Source of the DNA: Streptomyces sp. DG1A-41 | Lineage (GTDB): Bacteria; Actinomycetota; Actinomycetes; Streptomycetales; Streptomycetaceae | Assembly (NCBI RefSeq): GCF_037055355.1 | Contig: NZ_CP146350.1 | Location: 7,339,001-7,403,000 of the forward strand | Length of the DNA: 64,000 bases | Reading direction: 5' to 3' | Shown here: positions 44,033-57,138 of the stretch, one piece after another | How the letters are laid out: each line of letters starts with the position of its first letter | Position numbering within the stretch: position 1 is the first letter of the stretch | Translations under genes and position numbers: made by a program | Notes under the pieces: generated by a model | What the model was told of the DNA's origin: nothing | Database searches by the model: none | The model's input: the letters and a program-made list of their open reading frames with translations, nothing else

Positions 44033-45097
44033 ATGGCCGACACCGCGATCCCGCCCGACACCGCCCCCTACGCGCCCGGGTCGGGGGCCGCCCGCCGCCC
44101 CGGGCGGCCCCCGGCCCCCGAGCGCCCCCGGCGTCCACGCGTCCGGGCCACCGCGGGCACCGGCCGCCTGGCCGCGATCCTGGTCTCCCCGACCCTGCTG
44201 GTGCTGACGATCGTCGTGCTCTACCCGACGCTCATGGCCCTCGACGAGTCCCTGTACGGGCCGAAGGGCCTGGACCCGAAGACCGGGTTCATCAGCAACA
44301 CCGAGCCGTTCGTCGGGCTGAAGAACTACACGGACATCTTCACCCAGGCCGGCGACCGCTTCTGGAACGCCTTCTGGAACACCACCTTCTTCACCGTCGT
44401 CACGGTGTCGCTGGAGACCCTGATCGGCGTCGCCATGGCGCTCATCATGCACCGGGCCTTCCGGGGCCGGGCCGTGGTGCGGGCCAGCATCCTCGTGCCC
44501 TGGGCGATCCCCACGGCCATCTCCGGACTGCTCTGGAAGTGGATCTTCAACGCCGACGGGATCGCCAACGTCCTCCTCGGCCACCAGGTCCTGTGGACCG
44601 CCGACGGCTTCTCCGCCAAGATCGCGGTCGTCATCGCCGACGTGTGGAAGACCGCCCCCTTCATCGGGCTGCTCGTCCTGGCCGGCCTCCAGGTGATCCC
44701 GAAGGAGGTCTACGAGGCGGCCCGGCTCGACGGGGCGAGCGCGCTCCAGCAGTTCTGGCGCATCACCCTGCCGCTGGTGAAGCCCGCGCTGCTGGTGGCG
44801 GTGCTGTTCCGCTGCCTGGACGCGCTGCGGATGTTCGACCTGCCCTACATCCTCATCGGCGCCCAGAAAGGCTCCGTCGAGACGCTGTCGATGCTCGCGC
44901 AGAACGAGGCGTCCAACGTCCGCTTCGGACCGGCCTCCGCGTACGCGGTCCTGCTCTTCCTCTACGTCTTCCTCATCGCGCTCGCCTTCGTCCGGCTGCT
45001 CGGCGCCGACCTCATCGGGGGCGCCGGCGGGACGAAGAAGCGCAAGAGCCACGCGGTCGGGGTGCCGCGCCGCCGCGTGCGGGAGGTGACGGCATGA
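44033..45097 (+). CDS. ABC sugar transporter permease (MalF-like)
   Basis: A 354-residue membrane permease. A ~50-residue Pro/Arg-rich cytoplasmic N-terminus precedes six membrane segments (first: LAAILVSPTLLVLTIVVLYP). The coupling EAA loop YEAARLDGASALQQFWRITLP is near residues 224-244. It pairs with the next gene to form the channel. It starts 11 bases after the lipoprotein stop and overlaps the next ATG by four bases. Confidence 0.92.
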   Translation: MADTAIPPDTAPYAPGSGAARRPGRPPAPERPRRPRVRATAGTGRLAAILVSPTLLVLTIVVLYPTLMALDESLYGPKGLDPKTGFISNTEPFVGLKNYTDIFTQAGDRFWNAFWNTTFFTVVTVSLETLIGVAMALIMHRAFRGRAVVRASILVPWAIPTAISGLLWKWIFNADGIANVLLGHQVLWTADGFSAKIAVVIADVWKTAPFIGLLVLAGLQVIPKEVYEAARLDGASALQQFWRITLPLVKPALLVAVLFRCLDALRMFDLPYILIGAQKGSVETLSMLAQNEASNVRFGPASAYAVLLFLYVFLIALAFVRLLGADLIGGAGGTKKRKSHAVGVPRRRVREVTA

Positions 45098-45927
45098 TCC
45101 TCACGGCCAAGTGGCGGCAGTGGCTGCCCCATCTGGGCATCGCCGTGGTGGTGGCCTACTGCCTGGCCCCGTTCTACTGGATGCTGGTCTCCAGCCTCCG
45201 CAGCACCGGCGACATCTTCAGCACCTCGCTGTTCCCCTCCCCGTTGTCGTTCGAGAACTACCGGTCGGTGTTCAGTCCGGCCCAGGGCTTCACCAGGGCG
45301 CTGCTCAACAGCCTGATCGTCGCCGGGATCACGACCGCGATGTCGCTCCTGCTCGCCACGTTCACGGCGTACGCGATGGCCCGGCTGGAGTTCCGTTTCA
45401 AGCGGCTGATCCTCACGCTGATCATCGCCACCTCGATGTTCCCGGTGGTCTCGATCGTCGTCCCGCTGCTGAAGCTGTTCACCGACATCGGCTGGATCAA
45501 CACCTACCAGTCCATGATCGTGCCCAGCATGTCCTTCACGCTGCCGCTGGCGGTGTGGAACCTGACCACGTTCTTCCGGCAGATGCCGGACGAGCTCGAA
45601 CACGCCGCCATGGTCGACGGCTGCACTCGCGGCCAGGCCTTCCGCAAGGTCATCGTCCCCCTCGCCGCGCCGGGCATCTTCACCACCGCGATCATCACCT
45701 TCATCGCCGCCTGGAACGAGTTCCTCATCGCCCTGTCGATGACCAACAAGCCGAGCATGCAGACCGCGACCGTCGCCATCTCCAAGTTCTCGGGAGCGAC
45801 GACGTACCAGACACCGTTCGGCAGCCAGATGGCCGCGGGCGTCGTGGTGACCATTCCGCTGGTCGTGATGGTGCTGCTGTTCCAGCGCCGTATCGTCGCC
45901 GGGCTCACGGCCGGCGCCGCGAAGTAG
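45094..45927 (+). CDS. ABC sugar transporter permease (MalG-like)
   Basis: A 277-residue permease with six membrane segments and the coupling loop LEHAAMVDGCTRGQAFRKV near residues 170-188. The AWNEFLIAL segment near 208 is typical of MalG-type subunits. It is translationally coupled to the preceding permease. Confidence 0.93.
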   Translation: MILTAKWRQWLPHLGIAVVVAYCLAPFYWMLVSSLRSTGDIFSTSLFPSPLSFENYRSVFSPAQGFTRALLNSLIVAGITTAMSLLLATFTAYAMARLEFRFKRLILTLIIATSMFPVVSIVVPLLKLFTDIGWINTYQSMIVPSMSFTLPLAVWNLTTFFRQMPDELEHAAMVDGCTRGQAFRKVIVPLAAPGIFTTAIITFIAAWNEFLIALSMTNKPSMQTATVAISKFSGATTYQTPFGSQMAAGVVVTIPLVVMVLLFQRRIVAGLTAGAAK

Positions 45928-45956
45928 ACACGCCCCCACGCAAGGAGTCACAGCAC

Positions 45957-47630
45957 GTGTCTTTCACCGCACCCTGGTGGCGCAGTGCCGTCATCTACCA
46001 GGTCTACATCCGCAGCTTCGCCGACGGAAACGGCGACGGCGTCGGCGACATCGCCGGCATCCGCTCCCGGCTGCCGTATCTGAAGTCGCTCGGCGTGGAC
46101 GCCATCTGGATCAACCCCTGGTACAAGTCCCCCATGGCCGACCACGGTTACGACGTCGCCGACTTCCGCGCCATCGACCCGCGCTTCGGCACCCTCGCCG
46201 ACGCCGAGCGGCTCATCACCGAAGCCCACGAGCACGGGATCCGCGTCATCCCCGACATCGTGCCCAACCACACCTCCGACCAGCACGCCTGGTTCCAGGC
46301 GGCGTTGGCGGCCGGGCCGGGCAGCCCGGAACGGGAGCGCTACGTCTTCCGGCCCGGCCGCGGACCCGACGGCACGGAACCCCCGAACGACTGGGTGTCC
46401 TGCTTCGGCGGCCCGGCCTGGACCCGGCTGCCCGACGGCGACTGGTACCTCCACCTGTTCGCACCCCAGCAGCCCGACCTCGACTGGCAACACCCGGAGG
46501 TGCGGGCCGAGTTCGAGTCGATCCTGCGGTTCTGGTTCAGCCGGGGCGTCGACGGCTTCCGCATCGACGTCGCCCACGGCCTGATCAAACACCCGGAGCT
46601 GCCCGACCTGCCGCCCCGCGCCGAACCCGCGGTGACGGGCCCGCTCACCCGCCGGGACGAGATACGGCAGCACCTCGACCATCCGCACTGGGATCGCGAC
46701 GAGGTGCACGAGATATACCGCGCCTGGCGCAAGGTCGCCGACGAGTTCCCCGGCGACCGCTCCTTCGTCGCCGAGGCCTGGGCCGACACGCCGGAGAGGC
46801 TGGCGGCCTACGTCCGCCGCGACGGCCTCCACACCGCCTTCAACTTCGACTTCCTCATGTGCGGTTGGGACGCCAAGGACCTGCGCGCGGTCATCGACGA
46901 CTCCCTCACCATGCTCGGCGCGGTGGGCGCCCCGGCCACCTGGGTCCTGTCCAACCACGACGTCATGCGCCACCCCAGCCGTTACGGCCGCAGTGCCGCG
47001 CGGAGCTGGATGGCCAACGCGCGGTACGAACCCGACGGCGCCCTGGACCTCGACCTGGGTACCCGGCGTGCCCGGGCCGCCGCCCTGCTGATGCTCGCCC
47101 TGCCCGGCGGCGCCTACGTCTACCAGGGCGAGGAACTCGGCCTGCCCGAGGTCGAGGACCTGCCCGAGTCCGCCCTCCAGGACCCGATCTGGGAACGCTC
47201 AGGGCACACGGACCGAGGGCGCGACGGCTGCCGCGTCCCGATTCCCTGGTCGGGCCGGGCGGCCCCCTACGGCTTCAGCCCCGACGACGCCACGGCCGAG
47301 CCCTGGCTGCCGCAGCCTTCCGACTGGGCCGGACGGAGCGTCGAGGCCCAGACCGGTGACGCGACCTCGATGCTGGAGCTCTACCGCACGGCCCTGCGCA
47401 TCCGCCGCGACCACCCCGCCCTCGGCGACGGCGCGATGACGTGGCTGGACGCCCCCGAGGGGGTGCTGGCCTTCAGCCGCGAGCCGGGTTTCGTGTGCGT
47501 GGTCAACCTCTCCGCCGAGCCGTACGAACTGCCCTCGCACTCCGAGCTTCTCCTGGCCGGCGGCCCGCTCGAGAACGGCGTGCTGGGGCCCGACCAGGCG
47601 GTGTGGCTGGCGGTGCGGCGGAGCTCCTAG
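45957..47630 (+). CDS. GH13 alpha-glucosidase (oligo-1,6-glucosidase/AglA type)
   Basis: A 557-residue cytosolic glycoside hydrolase. The (beta/alpha)8 barrel opens with WWRSAVIYQVYIRSFADGNGDG; conserved regions are IRVIPDIVPNHTS, VDGFRIDVAHGL (nucleophile Asp near 203), SFVAEAWADT (acid/base Glu near 272) and LSNHDVMRHPSRYG (near 332). There is no signal peptide, so it acts on alpha-glucosides brought in by the transporter. The GTG at 45957 follows AAGGAG. The likely substrates are maltose, isomaltose or short malto-oligosaccharides; alpha-1,4 versus alpha-1,6 preference cannot be decided from motifs alone. Confidence 0.93.
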   Translation: MSFTAPWWRSAVIYQVYIRSFADGNGDGVGDIAGIRSRLPYLKSLGVDAIWINPWYKSPMADHGYDVADFRAIDPRFGTLADAERLITEAHEHGIRVIPDIVPNHTSDQHAWFQAALAAGPGSPERERYVFRPGRGPDGTEPPNDWVSCFGGPAWTRLPDGDWYLHLFAPQQPDLDWQHPEVRAEFESILRFWFSRGVDGFRIDVAHGLIKHPELPDLPPRAEPAVTGPLTRRDEIRQHLDHPHWDRDEVHEIYRAWRKVADEFPGDRSFVAEAWADTPERLAAYVRRDGLHTAFNFDFLMCGWDAKDLRAVIDDSLTMLGAVGAPATWVLSNHDVMRHPSRYGRSAARSWMANARYEPDGALDLDLGTRRARAAALLMLALPGGAYVYQGEELGLPEVEDLPESALQDPIWERSGHTDRGRDGCRVPIPWSGRAAPYGFSPDDATAEPWLPQPSDWAGRSVEAQTGDATSMLELYRTALRIRRDHPALGDGAMTWLDAPEGVLAFSREPGFVCVVNLSAEPYELPSHSELLLAGGPLENGVLGPDQAVWLAVRRSS

Positions 47631-47639
47631 GCTGGGCCT

Positions 47640-48467
47640 ATGGCTCGCACGGCGGAGGAGATTCCCGTCTCGCTCACGGTCCGGCCGTCGGCGCCGGCAC
47701 TCGCGCCGCTGATCGGTGCGCTCGGCTGTGCCGAGGGACGGTTCGCGCACTCCGCCGAGCTGTCCCTGCCGACGGGCGGGGCGCAACTGCTGGTGAACCT
47801 CGACGGGGACGCCCTGGGCACCTCGGACAGGCGGACCCGGGGTGCGGCTCTCCAAGGGCCGTACACGGAGCCGGCGGTGATCGACCCGGCGCAGCAGCGT
47901 GCCGTCGTATGGGTGGCGTTCCGTCCTGCGGGGGCGTATCCCTTCATCCCCACCCCGGTCAGCGCGGTCCGTGACCGACTCGTCGGGCTCGACGAGCTGT
48001 GGGGCACGGACGGTGCGGTGCTGCGCGAGCGGCTGCTGGAGGTTATGGCCACCGGTGGCCCGCACGCATGCCTGCGGGAGCTGGAGACGGCCCTGCTGCG
48101 GCGGGCGGCACGTCCCCTGGAACCCGACCCGGCGGTCCGTCTCGCCGCGGTGCTGCTCGACCGCGGAACGCCCGTGGGCGAGGTCGCCGACCGCCTCGGC
48201 TGGACCACCGGGCGGCTCGCTCGCAGGTGCGCCGAACAGCTGGGGCTCCCGCCGAAACGGTATGCGCGGGTACGGCGCTTCCAGCGGCTGCTGGGCCGGG
48301 TGAACGCCGGGCCCGGCGAGCCGGACTGGGCGGTCCTCGCCGCCGACTGCGGCTACCACGACCAGGCCCATCTGATCCACGAGTTCCGCGCGCTCGCCGG
48401 GATCACCCCGACCGCGTACGCGCCGCGCTCGCCCCTGGAACGCAACCACGTTCCGCTCGGCGGGTGA
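47640..48467 (+). CDS. AraC-family regulator with DUF6597-like sensor domain
   Basis: A 275-residue regulator. The N-terminal cupin-like sensor (LSLPTGGAQLLVNLDGD, RGAALQGPYTEPAVID) precedes an AraC DNA-binding domain (GEVADRLGWTTGRLARRCAEQ, DWAVLAADCGYHDQAHLIHEF). Regulators of this type are commonly paired with a small glyoxalase-like protein, and one follows 64 bases downstream. The ATG at 47640 lies just 9 bases after the alpha-glucosidase stop, without a strong ribosome site. Confidence 0.85.
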   Translation: MARTAEEIPVSLTVRPSAPALAPLIGALGCAEGRFAHSAELSLPTGGAQLLVNLDGDALGTSDRRTRGAALQGPYTEPAVIDPAQQRAVVWVAFRPAGAYPFIPTPVSAVRDRLVGLDELWGTDGAVLRERLLEVMATGGPHACLRELETALLRRAARPLEPDPAVRLAAVLLDRGTPVGEVADRLGWTTGRLARRCAEQLGLPPKRYARVRRFQRLLGRVNAGPGEPDWAVLAADCGYHDQAHLIHEFRALAGITPTAYAPRSPLERNHVPLGG

Positions 48468-48531
48468 CGGGCCCTGCCCGGCCGGCCGTTTTCTACAATC
48501 CACGGCCGCCCGGACCGGCGATCGTGAAGGC

Positions 48532-48984
48532 ATGACGAACACAAGCGGCAAGCCGTCCCTCACCCGCCTCTACGCCCGGCTCGTCGTCTCCGACGGGCCC
48601 CGGGCGATCGACTTCTACCGGACCGCGCTCGGCGCCGAGGAGATCGAGCGGTACACCGACCCCGACGGGAAGATCGTGCACGCCATGCTGCGGCTGGGCG
48701 ACGCGGTGATCGCGGTCAAGGACGCCGACGAGAGCGACCCGGCGCCGGACTCGCTCGGCGGCAGCCCGGTGATCATGGCCCTGGACGTGTCCGACGCCGA
48801 CGCCGTGGCCGAGGCCATGCTGCGGGGCGGGGCGAGCGTGGTGTACCCCGTCGCCGACCAGCACCACGGGCAGCGCGGCGGCCGTCTCGCCGACCCGTTC
48901 GGCCATCTCTGGATGATCTCCCAGACGATCGAGGAACTGACTCCGGAGGAGATCCGGAAGCGCACGACCGATCTGTTCACCTGA
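48532..48984 (+). CDS. VOC-family (glyoxalase/PhnB-like) protein
   Basis: A 150-residue vicinal-oxygen-chelate protein with two beta-alpha-beta-beta-beta modules: RLVVSDGPRAIDFYRTALGAEE then ALDVSDADAVAEAMLRGGASV, with the C-terminal GRLADPFGHLWMIS typical of PhnB-like members. It probably forms a dimer. Its substrate is unknown; pairing with the AraC regulator suggests joint control. Confidence 0.88.
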   Translation: MTNTSGKPSLTRLYARLVVSDGPRAIDFYRTALGAEEIERYTDPDGKIVHAMLRLGDAVIAVKDADESDPAPDSLGGSPVIMALDVSDADAVAEAMLRGGASVVYPVADQHHGQRGGRLADPFGHLWMISQTIEELTPEEIRKRTTDLFT

Positions 48985-49006
48985 CGCGTTCGCCTGCCTG
49001 TCAACC

Positions 49007-49043
49007 CCTCGGCGATGTGAGGACGACCTCCTCGGCCATGTGA
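49007..49043 (+). repeat. Tandem direct repeat upstream of pntA
   Basis: CCTCGGCGATGTGA (49007-49020) recurs as CCTCGGCCATGTGA (49030-49043), 13 of 14 bases identical, offset by 23 bases. The site is 86-122 bases before the pntA ATG and could bind a regulator on one helical face. Confidence 0.45.
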
Positions 49044-49128
49044 CCACGGCCCGCCGCCGATGCGGCGTCGAACGTGCAGGATGCGGGCACCAAGGAGGAC
49101 AGGCACCCGAACGACGGAGAGGCAGACG

Positions 49129-50682
49129 ATGGTCGAAGCGGAACCGGAGCCCCAGCGGATCGGCATACCCGCCGAGTCCACCGCGGGCGAGACCAGGGTG
49201 GCGGCGACGCCGGCCACCGTGGGGAGACTCGCCGCACTCGGATACGAGGTGGTGGTCGAACCGGGGGCGGGAGCCTCGTCCCGCTTCTCCGACGCGGCGT
49301 ACGAGGAGGCGGGAGCCCGGCTCGGCGACCCGTGGCAGGCGGAGATCGTGCTCAAGGTGAACGGCCCCTCCAGCGAGGAGATCGGCCGGCTGCGGGACGG
49401 GGCGACGCTGATCGCGCTCATCGGCCCCGCGCTGCACCCGGAACTGGTCGACGAGCTGGCGCGGCGGCCGATCACCGTGCTCGCCATGGACGCCGTGCCG
49501 CGCATCTCGCGCGCCCAGTCCCTGGACGTCCTCAGCTCCATGGCGAACATCGCCGGATACCGGGCCGTCGTCGAGGCCGCGCACGCCTTCGGCCGCTTCT
49601 TCACCGGCCAGGTGACCGCCGCCGGCAAGGTACCGCCCGCCAAGGTGCTGGTGGCCGGCGCCGGGGTGGCCGGACTCGCGGCGATCGGCGCCGCCCGCAG
49701 CCTCGGCGCCGTGGTCCGCGCCACCGACCCCCGGCCCGAGGTCGCCGAGCAGGTGCGCTCGCTGGGCGGGGAGTTCCTGACGGTGGGCGTCGAGCAGGAG
49801 GTGAGCACCGACGGCTACGCGCGGGCCACCTCGGAGGACTACGACCGGCTCGCCGCGCAGCTGTACGCCGAGCAGGCCGCCGACGTCGACATCATCATCA
49901 CCACCGCGCTCATCCCGGGGCGCCCGGCACCGAGGCTGATCACCGCCGAGGACGTCGCGCGGATGAAGTCCGGCAGCGTGATCGTCGACATGGCGGCGGC
50001 CCAGGGCGGCAACGTCGAGGGCACGGTCGCCGGGAAGGCGGTCGTCACCGACAACGACGTGACGATCATCGGCTACACCGACCTGCCCGGCAGGCTCCCG
50101 GCCCAGGCCTCGCAGCTGTACGGCACCAACGTCGTCAACCTGATGAAGCTGCTCACCCCGGGCAAGGACGGCCGGCTCGTCCTCGACTTCGACGACGTGG
50201 TGCAGCGGTCGATGACCGTGGTCCGCGACGGCGAGAAGACCTGGCCGCCGCCCCCGGTCCAGGTGTCCGCCGCGCCCGCCCCCGCAGGCGGCACGGAACC
50301 GGCCGCGCCCCCCGCCCCGCCGGCGAAGCCCGCCCGCCCCGCGTGGTCCTCGTACGCCCTCGTCGGTGCCGGAGCGCTCGCGCTGTTCCTGGTGACGGCC
50401 TTCTCGCCGAGCCAACTCATCGGCCACTTCACGGTGTTCGTGCTGGCGATCGTCATCGGCTTCTACGTCATCGGCAACGTGCACCACGCGCTGCACACCC
50501 CGCTGATGTCGGTCACCAACGCCATCTCCGGGATCGTCGTGGTCGGCGCGCTGCTCCAGATCGGGCACGGGAACACCGCCGTCACCGTGCTGTCGTTCGC
50601 CGCGATCCTGCTGGCGAGCATCAACATCTTCGGCGGATTCGCCGTCACCCGCCGGATGCTCGGCATGTTCTCGAAGGGCTGA
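49129..50682 (+). CDS. pntA: NAD(P) transhydrogenase alpha subunit
   Basis: A 517-residue alpha subunit of proton-translocating transhydrogenase, in the fused E. coli-like arrangement. The NAD(H)-binding domain I has [38 protein letters not shown], the nucleotide loop [15 protein letters not shown], and [17 protein letters not shown]. After a Pro/Ala linker come four membrane helices ([17 protein letters not shown] onward). It transfers hydride from NADH to NADP+ using the proton gradient. The ATG at 49129 follows GGAGAGG. Confidence 0.95.
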   Translation: MVEAEPEPQRIGIPAESTAGETRVAATPATVGRLAALGYEVVVEPGAGASSRFSDAAYEEAGARLGDPWQAEIVLKVNGPSSEEIGRLRDGATLIALIGPALHPELVDELARRPITVLAMDAVPRISRAQSLDVLSSMANIAGYRAVVEAAHAFGRFFTGQVTAAGKVPPAKVLVAGAGVAGLAAIGAARSLGAVVRATDPRPEVAEQVRSLGGEFLTVGVEQEVSTDGYARATSEDYDRLAAQLYAEQAADVDIIITTALIPGRPAPRLITAEDVARMKSGSVIVDMAAAQGGNVEGTVAGKAVVTDNDVTIIGYTDLPGRLPAQASQLYGTNVVNLMKLLTPGKDGRLVLDFDDVVQRSMTVVRDGEKTWPPPPVQVSAAPAPAGGTEPAAPPAPPAKPARPAWSSYALVGAGALALFLVTAFSPSQLIGHFTVFVLAIVIGFYVIGNVHHALHTPLMSVTNAISGIVVVGALLQIGHGNTAVTVLSFAAILLASINIFGGFAVTRRMLGMFSKG

Positions 50683-50688
50683 TCACGG

Positions 50689-52140
50689 ATGACCACAGTC
50701 ACGGCCTCAGAAGCCGCCTACGTCGTCGCCGCGCTGCTGTTCGTCCTCAGCCTCGCCGGGCTCTCGCAGCACCGGACCTCCCGCTCGGGAGTCGTCTGGG
50801 GCATCGCGGGCATGGTCGTCGCGCTGGCGGCCACCGTCGGTCTCGCCTCGAAGAGCATCACCGCCACCGGTCTCGTGCTGATCGTCGTCGCCACGGCCGT
50901 CGGCGCGGGCATCGGGCTGTGGCGGGCCCGGGTGGTCGAGATGACCGGCATGCCGGAGCTGATCGCCATCATGCACAGCCTCGTCGGCCTCGCCGCCGCC
51001 TTCGTCGGCTGGAACGGCTACCTCGACGTCGACGCCGGGGGCCACGGCGGTGAGGAGCTCACCGGTTCGCTGCTCGGCATCCACCACGCCGAGGTGTTCA
51101 TCGGGGTGTTCATCGGCGCCGTCACCTTCACGGGCTCCGTCGTCGCCTACCTGAAGCTCTCGGCGCGCATCAACTCCCGCCCGCTCACGCTGCCCGGCAA
51201 GCACGTCCTCAACGTGGGCTGCCTGGTCGCGTTCGTCGCGCTCACCGTCGCGTTCGTGGCACGGCCCCACATCGGCCTGCTCATCGCGGTCACCGTCATC
51301 GCCCTCGCCCTGGGCGCGCACCTGGTCGCCTCCATCGGCGGCGGTGACATGCCGGTGGTCGTCTCCATGCTCAACAGCTACTCGGGCTGGGCCGCCGCCG
51401 CCTCGGGCTTCCTGCTCGCCAACAACCTGCTGATCGTCACCGGCGCGCTGGTCGGCTCCTCCGGTGCCTACCTGTCGTACATCATGTGCAAGGCGATGAA
51501 CCGCTCCTTCATCTCGGTGATCGCGGGCGGCTTCGGGACGCCGGCCGCGGCGGCCGACGACGGCGAGCACGGGGAGCACCGCGAGATCAGCGCGGAGGAG
51601 ACCGCGGAGCTCCTGCGCGACGCCTCCTCGGTGATCATCACGCCGGGCTACGGCATGGCCGTCGCCCAGGCCCAGTACCCGGTCGCCGAACTGGCGCGCA
51701 AGCTGCGCGAGCGGGGCGTCGAGGTGCGCTTCGGCATCCACCCCGTCGCCGGCCGGCTGCCCGGGCACATGAACGTGCTGCTCGCCGAGGCGAACGTGCC
51801 ATACGACATCGTCCTGGAAATGGACGAGATCAACGACGACTTCGCCGCCACCTCGGTCGTCCTGGTCATCGGCGCCAACGACACCGTCAACCCGGCCGCC
51901 ACCGACAACCCGGCCAGCCCTATCGCCGGAATGCCGGTGCTGCACGTGTGGGAGGCGGCCGACGTGGTCGTCTTCAAGCGGTCCATGGCCGCCGGGTACG
52001 CGGGCGTGCAGAACCCGCTGTTCTTCCGGGAGAACACCCAGATGCTCTTCGGCGACGCCAGGCAACGGGTCGAGGACATCCTGCGCGGCCTGGACGCCCT
52101 CGACACGCCCGTCCCGGAGATGGCCGGCACCACGCGCTGA
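50689..52140 (+). CDS. pntB: NAD(P) transhydrogenase beta subunit
   Basis: A 483-residue beta subunit. About eight membrane helices are followed by the NADP(H)-binding domain [59 protein letters not shown] and [20 protein letters not shown]. It starts six bases after pntA and completes the enzyme, which supplies NADPH for biosynthesis. Confidence 0.95.
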   Translation: MTTVTASEAAYVVAALLFVLSLAGLSQHRTSRSGVVWGIAGMVVALAATVGLASKSITATGLVLIVVATAVGAGIGLWRARVVEMTGMPELIAIMHSLVGLAAAFVGWNGYLDVDAGGHGGEELTGSLLGIHHAEVFIGVFIGAVTFTGSVVAYLKLSARINSRPLTLPGKHVLNVGCLVAFVALTVAFVARPHIGLLIAVTVIALALGAHLVASIGGGDMPVVVSMLNSYSGWAAAASGFLLANNLLIVTGALVGSSGAYLSYIMCKAMNRSFISVIAGGFGTPAAAADDGEHGEHREISAEETAELLRDASSVIITPGYGMAVAQAQYPVAELARKLRERGVEVRFGIHPVAGRLPGHMNVLLAEANVPYDIVLEMDEINDDFAATSVVLVIGANDTVNPAATDNPASPIAGMPVLHVWEAADVVVFKRSMAAGYAGVQNPLFFRENTQMLFGDARQRVEDILRGLDALDTPVPEMAGTTR

Positions 52141-52175
52141 GGGAGACGCCTGGGGCAGACCGGGCAACGGTCGCA

Positions 52176-52220
52176 GATGAGGCGCCACCCGTGCTGTTCG
52201 CACCCGGGTGGTGCCTCATC
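52176..52220 (+). terminator. Terminator of pntAB
   Basis: A 16-bp stem (52176-52191 with 52205-52220, one G-U pair) with a 13-base loop begins 36 bases after the pntB stop. Confidence 0.75.
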
Positions 52221-52366
52221 GGCGCGCCGGGCCTCCCCGTGGCTGACCCGGGTACGCAGGTGCGTGCCTCGGCCATTCGGCCGGAGCACCTGGGCTGCCG
52301 CCGCACCGGCCCCCGGCCGTTCGGCCGACCGCCCACCGGCGGACGGGACCCCCGGGACACGCGGAA

Positions 52367-52390
52367 GGCCGGCCCGGTGCCGGGCCGGCC
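52367..52390. terminator. Terminator downstream of argG
   Basis: A 10-bp perfect stem (GGCCGGCCCG type, 52367-52376 with 52381-52390) closes a 4-base loop, 40 bases beyond the argG stop on the minus strand. It can work in both directions. Confidence 0.65.
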
Positions 52391-52429
52391 TGCTCTGTGA
52401 CGCCCCCTCTCACGGGGAACCCAGAGCGA

Positions 52430-53919
<1,490 letters not shown>

Positions 53920-53956
53920 GCCGGGTGCGTGGAATCGCTCTCCCTGCCGTTTCGGC

Positions 53957-54945
53957 TCAGGAACTCTCCGAGCCGGGCTCTGCGAGCGCCCCCAGAATCC
54001 GCTCCGCCGCCAGCGTCGGTGTCAGCTCGCCCTCCCGGACCTGCTGCTCGAGGACCGGCGCCAGTGCCCGCACCGCCGGGTCGGCCCGCAGCCGGCCGAG
54101 GAGTTCGTCGCGGACCATGGTCCAGGTCCAGTCGACCTGCTGGTCGCGGCGCTTGGCGGTGAGGCGGCCGGTGGAGTCCAGCAGCGTGCGGTGCTGTTCG
54201 AGACGCTCCCACACCGTGTCCAGGCCGCTCGACTCACGCGCGCTGCAGCTGAGCACGGGCGGCGTCCAGAAGGCGTCCTTGCCGTGCATCAGCCGCAGGG
54301 CGCCCGCCAGCTCCCGCGCGGCGGCACGGGCGTCACGCTCGTGCGGCCCGTCCGCTTTGTTCACGGCGATCACGTCGGCCAGTTCCAGGACGCCCTTCTT
54401 GATGCCCTGGAGCTGATCGCCCGTACGGGCGAGGGTGAGCAGCAGGAAGGAGTCGACCATGTTCGCGACCGCGGTCTCGGACTGCCCGACGCCGACCGTC
54501 TCCACGAGGATCACGTCGTAGCCCGCCGCCTCCATCACCACGATCGACTCGCGGGTGGCCTTGGCGACCCCGCCCAGCGTGCCCGCGGTGGGGGAGGGGC
54601 GGACGAACGCCGCCGGGTCCACGGCCAGCCGTTCCATGCGCGTCTTGTCGCCGAGGATCGAGCCGCCGGTACGGCTGGAGGACGGGTCGACGGCGAGTAC
54701 CGCCACCCGGTGCCCGAACCCTGTCAGCATCGATCCGAAGGCGTCGATGAACGTCGACTTGCCCACGCCCGGCACCCCGCTGACTCCGATCCGCCGGGCC
54801 CGCCCGCTGTGCGGCAGCAGCTCGGTCAGCAACTCCTGGGCCAGCGCCCGGTGCTGAGGGCGGGTCGACTCGACGAGCGTGATGGCCCGGGCGATGATCG
54901 CCCGCTTCCCGTCGAGTACGCCCTTCACATACGCGTCGACATCGA

Positions 54946-54949
<4 letters not shown>
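53957..54949 (-). CDS. meaB: Methylmalonyl-CoA mutase-associated GTPase MeaB
   Basis: A 330-residue G3E-family GTPase that chaperones methylmalonyl-CoA mutase, gating adenosylcobalamin loading and protecting the enzyme. Motifs are the Walker [19 protein letters not shown] (near 54-71), the mutase-interacting [35 protein letters not shown] and the NKAD-type [12 protein letters not shown]. It overlaps the mutB stop by four bases and so is translationally coupled to its client. Confidence 0.96.
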
Positions 54950-57137
<2,188 letters not shown>

Positions 57138-57138
<1 letters not shown>

